In this document: positions 1 through 8,700 of the stretch, piece by piece
Numbering within the stretch: the first letter of the stretch is position 1
How the letters are laid out: each line of letters starts with the position of its first letter
DNA from: Candidatus Protochlamydia phocaeensis
GTDB lineage: Bacteria > Chlamydiota > Chlamydiia > Chlamydiales > Parachlamydiaceae
Reading direction: 5' to 3'
DNA: 64,000 nucleotides
Assembly: GCF_001545115.1 (NCBI RefSeq)
Contig: NZ_FCNU01000002.1
Coordinates: forward strand, 62,001 to 126,000
Notes under the pieces: model-generated
The model's database searches: none
Told to the model about the DNA's origin: nothing
The model's input: only the letters and a program-made list of their open reading frames with translations
Program-made: the position numbers and the translations under genes

Positions 1-685
1 TCAGCCACACTCTTTCGGCTTTGGTTCGATGGGCAAAGTCAACGGCCTCATCGACGGAGAAATGCAAAGGCGAAGGAGTATGGCGAAGTGCGCTGATAAT
101 GAGCGTTTTTATCCCTTGCAATTGTTCAAAAAGGGTATGCGAGAATAAGCGGATGTCAGAAAGATAGGCTAAATCCCCAAATCGGAATCCATTCACAAGC
201 ATGCCCCCTTGCTCGTATGTCATATATCCAATAGATAAGCCGATAAAATCGACGCTTCCTTCGCGCTGCGGCGGAAGAATTTGCAACTGAATGCGCGGAA
301 CAAAGGTTTCATCCGGATCCTCTGATCTAAAAATATAGTAATAGCGCATTTGAAGCTCCAAAGCCGTTTCCTCAGAGAGCAAAGCTGGCAGCGGATTCTC
401 TCTCCTGTAATAAATGGGCCGCAAATCATCGACCCCAGAGGTGTGGTCATGATGGGCATGCGTCAATAAGATACCGTCCAGCATTGTGATATGATGGCGA
501 AGGGCTTGCTGCCGAAAATCCGGCCCCGGATCAATCAATAGTTTCTTCTGCTCTGTTTGGATAAGAACGGAAGGGCGGAGGCGCTGATTGTAAGGAGAAG
601 CAGAAGAGCAGACAGCACAACTGCACCCAATGACCGGTACACCTACCGAAGATCCTGTACCTAAAAATAACAATCGACCTTTCAT
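1..685 (-). CDS. Metallo-beta-lactamase-fold hydrolase (PhnP/RNase Z-like), 3' end outside window
   Basis: The frame is open from an ATG at 685 to the left edge, so about 228 residues are visible and the C-terminus is missing. The N-terminus MKGRLLFLGTGSSVGVPVIG and the metal-binding motif THAHHDHTSG are typical of the MBL fold; a Cys-rich segment near residues 21-26 (CSCAVC) resembles the PhnP subgroup. A conserved-looking segment DLAYLSDIR follows later, in keeping with the metal-bridging Asp of the fold. PhnP-type enzymes are cyclic phosphodiesterases, but the exact substrate cannot be read from sequence. The start overlaps the stop of the upstream gene as ATGA, so the two are probably translated together. 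Confidence is high for the fold and low for the reaction. Confidence 0.85.
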   Translation of the reverse strand, partial: MKGRLLFLGTGSSVGVPVIGCSCAVCSSASPYNQRLRPSVLIQTEQKKLLIDPGPDFRQQALRHHITMLDGILLTHAHHDHTSGVDDLRPIYYRRENPLPALLSEETALELQMRYYYIFRSEDPDETFVPRIQLQILPPQREGSVDFIGLSIGYMTYEQGGMLVNGFRFGDLAYLSDIRLFSHTLFEQLQGIKTLIISALRHTPSPLHFSVDEAVDFAHRTKAERVWL

Positions 686-1269
686 AAATTTGTATGTGCG
701 GTAAAGAGAGCCATAATTGTTTGATAAAGGCCTGAATGATAAAAATAGGCCCATTCCATTCCTTGGCCGTCGCCATGCAGCTGTACCCGAAAATAGTCAT
801 TTTCGGCAAATTGAATTATTTGAACGATTTTAGAGCCGGGAGCAAATCCAGATACATCTATGCGTAAATTTGTTGTCAATAAGGTAGGATGAGCGGAATT
901 GAAAGCCCTTTCTATTTCTGCCGTCACATTTTCTAGGCTTTTATCAGAAGAAACCAAATGATAAAACTGTTCATATTCATCCGAAGGAATGACAAGTTGA
1001 TGCCTTTTTCCCAATTTGCGATCAAAATAGGAAAACTCATTTTTATCAAAGATGAAACGAACATTTTGACCCGTTTGAGGATGCTTGTCTCTCAAATTAA
1101 TTTGGCTCAGCGTCAAAGGAGTTAAAATGCTATTTCCAGCCAAATAACGTCCTGTCGGCCCATAAAAATAGAGCATAAAGACGGTCAGCAGGCCTGCACA
1201 AATGATTGCTGCAGATAATAAAAACAAAATGCGCTTGAGTTCTTTTTTAGCACCAGTTCTTATTTCCAC
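682..1269 (-). CDS. Membrane-anchored protein of unknown function
   Basis: This 195-residue protein has a basic N-terminus, one clear transmembrane segment at about residues 14-35 (LFLLSAAIICAGLLTVFMLY) and a soluble remainder rich in beta-like and aromatic residues. That predicts a single-pass inner-membrane protein with its bulk outside the cytoplasm, or an uncleaved signal anchor. I do not recognise a family. Its TGA overlaps the ATG of the downstream MBL hydrolase (ATGA), so they form a transcription and translation unit. The organisation resembles LptC-like or assembly-type small anchored proteins only in topology, and I do not claim that function. Confidence 0.75.
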   Translation of the reverse strand: MEIRTGAKKELKRILFLLSAAIICAGLLTVFMLYFYGPTGRYLAGNSILTPLTLSQINLRDKHPQTGQNVRFIFDKNEFSYFDRKLGKRHQLVIPSDEYEQFYHLVSSDKSLENVTAEIERAFNSAHPTLLTTNLRIDVSGFAPGSKIVQIIQFAENDYFRVQLHGDGQGMEWAYFYHSGLYQTIMALFTAHTNL

Positions 1270-1683
1270 TTTTATTCCTTAGAATAAGGTTAAATTTAAA
1301 CAATTGAAACCATTAAAATTTCGATCATACTGCTAATACCAATATTATTCTACTCAAATGCAAGGAGGAAATGACCCTTAATAGAAGGTTCCTTCCTTTC
1401 AATTTTCTTTTATGCTTTCTTTATAGACTGTATTAAAACCCCTCATAATCGATATTTGAGGTTATTCCCTCCCCTTAGCGCTTGTCTTCAAATTGTTAAT
1501 CGCCTGGATTCACGTTCTTTCCAGTCAGATTGCAGTCTACTCGTGTTGGATCAACCAGCCTGCTAAAGAATAAATTCCGGGAAAGTTTCACCTAGCTTAT
1601 CGTGTTTTATCCTGTTATAATTTCTTATCTTCTGTATGATTTTCAAGATTGCCCTGCAAGCAATTGATTAGTTGAGGAAAAAA
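1270..1683. other. Intergenic spacer with a weak copy of the palindromic repeat
   Basis: These 414 bases separate divergent genes, so promoters for both must lie here, but no clean -35/-10 pair stands out. The stretch 1442-1477 resembles one half of the dispersed palindromic repeat seen at 62501-62591. I see no RNA gene and no convincing small reading frame. Confidence 0.5.
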
Positions 1684-2688
1684 ATGCACATTGCCGTTAT
1701 CGGAACTGGTTTTTGCGGCCTAGCTGTCGCTTGGCACTTACTCAATCATCCATCCCTTCGGAATTTACATATTCAATTATTTGATAACAAAGAAATTGGA
1801 AAAGGCACGTCCGGTATAGCTGCCGGGCTTTTGCATCCCTTTGCAGGCGCCCATGCCAAACTAAATCGGATGGGAAGAGAAGGAATGGAAGAAACAAAAA
1901 AGCTGATCGAAGTTTCCGCACAAGCGTTGAAAAAATCGGTCACAGCTCCTCAGCCCGGCATTTTGCGGCTTGCTTTAACAGAGGAGCAGCAGCAAGATTA
2001 CCAACGCTGCGCCCAGCTTTATCCGGAAGATGTCGAATGGCTAGGAATCGATCAATGCCAAATGAAAGTTCCCGGTTGTGCCGCAGTTCCGGGATTATGG
2101 ATCAAGCAAGGTTTAATCCTCCACTCTGCCCTATATCTTCAAGGCCTTTGGCTCGCCTGCCAGGAAAAAGGCGCCAGCTTTGAGCTGCGCTCAATAAAAA
2201 CTTTAGAAGAGCTTAATGAATTCGATCATGTCATTATTGCGGCAGGCGCCCATACAAGGAATTTTGCCGAGCTGTCTCATCTGCCGCTATCCATTGTCAA
2301 AGGACAGGTATTGGAATTAGCTTGGCCACCTGCTCATCCCTCTTTGCCTTGCGCGCTTAATTCCCAGGCTTATCTTTTGATGACTCCCGGACAGCAGACC
2401 TGCCTGGCAGGCGCCACGTATGAGCGAGGCTGGTCCCATGCGGAAAGCCAGCCGGAAGTAGCCAAAGCAGATATTTTACCTAAAATCGCAGCTATGCTTC
2501 CCTACTTAGGGGAGGCGCCCTTAATCGGCTGTTATGCTGGCCTAAGAGCCGTTACGCCAAACCATCTTCCTCTTCTTTTTCAATTGCCCTCTCGCCAATG
2601 GGTTCTGACCGGCATGGGATCAAAGGGCTTGCTTTATCATGCCCTGATGGCTAAGACACTCGTCCAGCGCCTTGCGGATTCCCTTTAA
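1684..2688 (+). CDS. FAD-dependent oxidoreductase, DAO family (MnmC C-domain-like)
   Basis: The protein opens with a Rossmann dinucleotide-binding motif, IGTGFCGLAVAWHL, followed by an acidic residue at the end of the second strand (QLFDNKEIG), the FAD-binding layout of D-amino-acid-oxidase-like enzymes. A C-terminal glycine motif GMGSKGLLYHAL is like that of the MnmC C-terminal domain, which oxidises a glycine-type side chain on tRNA wobble uridine. It lacks the MnmC methyltransferase half, so it may be a stand-alone MnmC2-like enzyme or another amine oxidase. I chose ATG 1684 because GAGGA precedes it at a normal distance; the same frame also has a TTG at 1672 that would overlap that ribosome site. 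It converges on the giant gene that follows. Confidence 0.8.
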   Translation: MHIAVIGTGFCGLAVAWHLLNHPSLRNLHIQLFDNKEIGKGTSGIAAGLLHPFAGAHAKLNRMGREGMEETKKLIEVSAQALKKSVTAPQPGILRLALTEEQQQDYQRCAQLYPEDVEWLGIDQCQMKVPGCAAVPGLWIKQGLILHSALYLQGLWLACQEKGASFELRSIKTLEELNEFDHVIIAAGAHTRNFAELSHLPLSIVKGQVLELAWPPAHPSLPCALNSQAYLLMTPGQQTCLAGATYERGWSHAESQPEVAKADILPKIAAMLPYLGEAPLIGCYAGLRAVTPNHLPLLFQLPSRQWVLTGMGSKGLLYHALMAKTLVQRLADSL

Positions 2689-2704
2689 TGGCAAAGCGAT
2701 AGTC

Positions 2705-2745
2705 TTATTGCTCGACCCGATCAAATTAGTCAGACCGAGCAATAA
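2705..2745. terminator. Bidirectional stem-loop between convergent genes
   Basis: TTATTGCTCG at 2705-2714 pairs perfectly with CGAGCAATAA at 2736-2745 around a 21-base loop. It lies in the 61-base gap between the convergent oxidoreductase and DUF3638 genes. The A/T ends of the stem could serve as U-tracts on either strand. The loop is long for a classical terminator. Confidence 0.55.
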
Positions 2746-2749
2746 AGCG

Positions 2750-5700
2750 TTATCCTTGCTGTGGAATAAGCCTATCAAAAAGCTGTTGAAGCTGGCTTCC
2801 CATAAACGCCTGTTTATCTTGATAACGGAAGCGGAGAATTTCATTGAGCAAATGATCCCTCATTCTCTCAACCCCTTGCTCACGCAGCCAATCCGCAAGC
2901 GCTTGCAATTCTCCCTCGCTGTAGCCAGTTGTGCGCCCGTCTAAAAATTTGATTTGGGCAATAAGCGGGACAAATTGGGGTAAATTCGTAAAATCTTTCT
3001 CAACATGTCTAGAAAACCAATCCGTAGGATTATTTTCTGTGACTTGTACGCTTCTATTTTCAATAATCCGGTTTGTCCTAATGTCATAGGCGCCCTTTCC
3101 AATAGCAATGTGAAAATCTTCTAAGGGATCCTCTATGATAGCTTGCTTAATAGTTCCATTCCAATAATCCAGGTCAAAATAAACCAGTCCGATTCGATAC
3201 ATCGATTCATCAAAGGGGCGCCGTTGATGCAGGGCGGCTGTTCCCAATCTGGAAAATGGCAAGAACTGATCCGTCACCTTCAGCAAAGGATTGTAAGCGG
3301 GGTTAATTCTTTCAGCCACGCTATGGACAAGCTCATTGTCATTCCATGTCCTAACGGGATAAACGCCAAGCGAACGCTGCTCTGTTCTGACCTGTTGGGT
3401 CTCAAATTCCAATTCAGCTTCTTGCTCCTGTTCGCTCTCTTCTTCTTGTTCAACATGCACTTCCGTTTCGAGCTCCCCTTGCGCAGCGCCTAAAGGCGCT
3501 ACTCTGTCAGGCATCATGGCCAAAAGCTCGTTCGAATACTGAATTTGATTGAGCTGTTCTACCGCATCCACCAATCCCCAGTCGCTAGCCTTTTGAATGA
3601 GGAGCGGCTTATAAGCCTTCAATACCTCTCCTGGGAGTTGATCTTCAAACTGAATATGCTGGCGCTCCGCAAAATAACTGCCTGCCGTATCAAAATGAGG
3701 TTCAGGCTTGGTGATAAAGAAGCTTCTCCACTCGTCATTTTGAAAGAGGGCTATAAATTCTGGTATTGTATCTGCATTAAGCAAGCGTTTTCTTATAGCT
3801 GCCCGCATAATCGCTCTAGGCTCTTGCTTGCATTTTCTAAAGATATCCTTCGCATCTACTAAGGCGTCTTGCGTGATTGCGTGAGCAATTTCTTGAGAGA
3901 CCGATTGGATGCCTTGGTATTTAGGCATAGCCAATTGGTAGCGCTGCCTGCTCTGGCGCAACCGCCCTTCTTTTTGAAAGACCTCGCGAATGCCATCTTT
4001 TTCGGTAAGCGTTAAAATGGCCTCGGCATTATCCTTAAGCCGAATATCCGTTCCCCTTGTATGGGACTGGGAGAAGATAAAGGCTGTTTTATCAAGATCG
4101 CCTGTCGGGTTCCCCACAAAAGCAATCGATTCATCTTCTTTATGATAACCCACCTGCTCTAAAGAAGGACTGTGATTTTTAAGCATCTCGGCTGCTTGCG
4201 CAGTGTTTTCAAAAGCGCCTGCCCCATCGATAATTGCGTGAATCGTCCGCTGCACCCCGCGTAGCATGGAAGACGGATCTTCCGGGTCATAAGCAATGAC
4301 CTCTTCCTTTAAGGCCCGCTTTTTCACACGGTAAACCATATTTGCTTGGATCTGCCCATTCATGAGGGTATCGACTTGAAATTGGCGATGCAAAGACTCG
4401 GGAGACCCCATGGTCGCAGAAACGGCCGAAACGACTCTACTCATGTCGACGATATTTTGCGGATCCATGGAGATTAAAGCCCCGCTTGTCTTCATTTGTC
4501 TTAAACGCGCAAGCAGGAATTCCGTCACCTTTGTCTTATCCGCATTGATTTGCGTGATGAGCGTTTTAGCGCCTTCTTCGGTTTCCATTATCTGCGCGGC
4601 ATCTATAATGGAGAAACTGGGCAAAATGCGATGAAATTGGACTAGAATAGCTTCCTTAGCCTGATGATCTTCTGTTTCTTCCCATCGCTGCTTGAGATCT
4701 TTCAGCCAAGGCTTCAGATCATAAAGCGTAATTCCCGATTGAAGATAGTCTTGGATGGTATAATTTATTTGCTCTAAAATAGTTCCAAATTTGGCATCAT
4801 GCTTTTCGCTATTATAGCAAGGCAGCGTTTTTGAACCGTCATCGCTCCTCTTATAGCGTGATCCTTGCTTAAACTGCAAAGTTAAGGGCAAATAAATGCT
4901 AAACTGGTCTTTGCAAAGGGCTAAACGGTCTTTATAAGCCTCCGATTGCCCTTGAATAAGAGGCAGCAAATCCTCATTTTTACCTAGGATATAATCCTGC
5001 AAGGACATTTTAAGGTTTGGATTGCCTGCTTCTTGCGCCAGCTTCATTGCCATTTTTTGCGCATTCCTTTCAATGACTGCAGCACGCGTTTCCGCTGAAA
5101 GATCTCCCTGAATATTTTTAAGCAGTCCTAATTCTGGATCCTGCGCAAGCATGTCGTAAATTTCAAGCGAATGATCGAGAAGGAACTGAGGAAGCAAACG
5201 GCCGCCCACTCCCAAATCAATTTGAATTTTTTGGATGGGGCGGTTGGGTTGGTCGAATTCATCCATATTCTCATCTGCTTTATTCTCCAGAAGGACCAAG
5301 ATTTTGCGCAGATAAGTGAAATGCTCCTCTTGCAAAGGAGGAGGAGGCAAGCCTTGCAGGTGTTTCTCCAGCAACTCTTGGCCCACTTTAAAGAACATCT
5401 CTTCGAGCAAGGGAAGCGATTTATAATCGGTCAACACGCATCCCTTATTCTTCATAGTCTCTAATAGATTTAAATACATGTCTTTAAAAATCGAGTGATC
5501 GATTTTTTTCTCTTCCCATTTCCCCTCTTCATTCTGCACCATGATCTTCTCTTGCCTGTTCAGCCGCATCTTCAAATTAAAGCGCAAGGCATAAATGGCC
5601 GTGCCATAAAGATCCCCTAGTACATCTTGGAACTTATCATACGTCTGCTGGTAAAGGGCCGGAAGGACCTTCTGAATAACGAGATTTTTTCCATTGGCTT

Positions 5701-8700
5701 TATGAAGGGAGCGCATGACAGACAGAACCGCTGTCTTTCCTGCCCCTGTCGGCGCCTGAACGATTGCATAAGGATTTTTAACAAGGGCGTCTAAAAGAGT
5801 CAGCTGGTCCAGCCCGCCATCTAATGGCTTTAAGTTAATAAATTGCTGGGCTGTAAAAATAAGGAGGCGCGGATCCTGATGAGGGTCAAAATTTCGGGAA
5901 ACTTTCAAGAGGCGGTAAAGCGCTTCCGACATGGATTGCCACTCTTCTTGATTATCCAGCCTGCCTCTTGCTAAAATTTCCTGGGTCAGTTTAATGACAG
6001 CTTCATAAGCATTTCGACGAGTCAACACTTCAAAGTAGTCAATCAGCATATGCTTCAATTTAGCGATATCCATAGAGGAAGGAAGGCGTCCTGCCTGTTG
6101 CAGCTTTTCCAATTCATCAAAAGCCAGCGCTTGGCGCAATTCATCGAATGAAGCCGCAGATTGGCTTCCAGCGTAAATAGCAAGCTGTTCCCCTCCATTT
6201 GCAGATTGGCGGGTGAAGGATTCGATCTCGGCTTGCCGATCCATCAATTCCCTCTCAAAGCGTGCTTTTTTAGGGATCCATTCATTGTCTAGGTATTTTT
6301 TAAGCTCTTTTCGTCCTGTTTTAATTAAATGAAGAGGACGGCGTATTTCGCTCTCTTTAAATTGATCAAGAGCGGCTTGATACTCTGCCAAAGCATGTTT
6401 TTCGCAGCCGGTTTTAGCCCGATAAGTTGTGAGATCAATAGAAGGAAGCTCTTGTTCCCTCTCTTCAAACAAATGATTTTCATCTGCTTGGCTAAAATCT
6501 ATAAGAGGAACAGCATTCTCAGTTCGTGGAATAGGATAGCTTAAGTCTTCATCTGATAAACGCACGGCCGGATTAAGGGCTGATTCCAATGCCGTAATGC
6601 GATCTTTTGTTTCGATAGGAGGCCGATTCGCCTTCCATTCTGCTAATTGAGCGATAAAAGGATCATCACCCGTCTGTAATTCTGGAGAAGACAGGTTGAT
6701 TGGCGTCCCTTCAGCGGCAAAGTAGATCTTTAAATGCTGATTGTAGTAAGTGGGAAGCGCTTTCTTAAACAGCCGGGCAAGTTCTATGCGCTCTTCCTTT
6801 GCCAATTGAAGTTCATTGGGAATCTTCCTGCCATGCGCAAATAAGACTTGGCCTAATTGCAGCATAGCCTCGTTAAGAGTCGTTTTGGTTGTTTTCTTCC
6901 ACTGCTTGCTCTGCTTTAAACAATGTTTCAACTTTAATGCGAGCTTGATTTTAAGAGCCGCCTCGCCTCCGGTATTCAGCAGGGGCTGCTGAATGAACTC
7001 GACTAAATCTTTGATCAATTTGCGGTTTAATTTTTGCGGCTGCATTTCAAAGTTTTTTAGCATCTCCCAAGCAGTGGCCGGCTGGTCTGTCTTAAGCGCC
7101 AGCTTGACAAGCTGTAGGACATCGGCTTCCCAGTCTTGCCTTTTTTCGCAAATTTCCCCCGTAAAAGGACGGATGTCAAAAGCTGTGAAAGAAAGGGAAT
7201 GTTTGTTCGGATCCATTTCAAATCTCACGCGTTGGTCGATTTTAAAACGCTGTCCGGACAAAGCATTAAAAATGCCTTTCATTTGCTCGAAAAAGAGCCC
7301 GATTTTAGCAAAGCCTCGCGCTTGCGGGAAAATGGATTCCTGGCGAGCCACAAGCGCATCTGCTTGTGGAACTAACAGTTTCTTGGGCTTAGTTGGATCG
7401 GGATGCTGCAATACCAACGCTTGGAAAAGCCCCTTCTTTTCTTGCAAAGTCGCTGAAAGGTCGACGAAGTAGCCTTCAAAAGGATCCTCAGTGCAAATTA
7501 ATCTCTCCCCTTGACAGGCAAATGTTAATTGATAACGCGGCAGTTCGATTTTTTTTAGCTTCCCATTCTGGCTCCAAAGCAGCATGTTAGCCTTATTTTC
7601 AAAGCCTGACAAAGCCTCTAAGGCAGTGCTTTGATATTGCCCGGCCTGATTGATCTGCCACGTGCTTGCAGGCGATGTGCGATGATCGATGGCGCTTTCT
7701 ACAATCACCCCTTCTTTATTTTGCTTGATGTTTAATTGAATGGCTATTTCTTCATTCTGATCCATGCAGTAAAAAGAAGAAGGAGCCGCAGGATCTATAA
7801 ATATGCGATAATTAGAGAATGCTGAAAGCCCGTTTGCTTCTTCTGCGTCTTTTTTTAATTTAAAGAAGGCCGCAAAAAGGTCTTTAAAACCCATTTTTTG
7901 AGCTTTAAGATTATCCTGGCTTTCTTTTATTTTTTTTAATTTTTCTAAATTAAAAGGATTTTCGGGAAGAATTTGAAGCCACTTTCCCCCTTCAATGGGA
8001 AGTTTAGTATAAAAGGAAAGCTTTCCCTCTTCCCATTCCAGTTGGATAGGACGCCCTGAGGAATCCTTTAAAGAATAGACTTTTTTTGCCCCTATTTCTT
8101 TTACACTGGCTCGCAAGTCTTTTACAGACTCGCCAAGGACTTGCTGAAAAAGAGGATCCTGAACAATTGTCCTAGGGAGCGTTGACAAGTTCCCTTCTAT
8201 GCCTACTCTTGATACGTCGAGCGTCTGTAAATTGATTTGATAAATGTCATTCCGATAAACTCCCTTTTCAATCTTTTTCCACTCGCTCCCGTCTAAAGGA
8301 AGGTCTTTTTCATAGCAGAGAAGATCTAAAAACGGCTGCAAATTTGGGTTTGACTCTTCACATTTTTTTGCAATTATTTGCCAATGACGCGCCATTTCCT
8401 CTTCAAAAATAGGATCAGCATTTCGGCTGTCAAATGCATAATTGCGGCTCAAGGCATAATCTCTTATGATTTCAGGAATATCCTCTTCCGTCTGATTGGC
8501 CAACAAGCATTTTAAATGCACTCTTGATGCATATCCTAAAGACCCTTGCAGTTCAGGTCGGGTTTGACAAAGCTGGCGCAATTGAGCCACTTGGTCTTTG
8601 GAAGGCGTAAAGGCATCGACAGGGCAATTAAATTTGGAATAGCAAGCGCGCAAATTCTCTTTCATTTCATAGTAATAGAGAAGCGCATCAAAACGTCCTT

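Noticed and set aside
6993-7472. Long plus-strand frames antisense to the DUF3638 gene
   Set aside because: They lie opposite a continuous 2871-residue frame with recognisable motifs, have no ribosome sites, and their composition is that of shadow frames.
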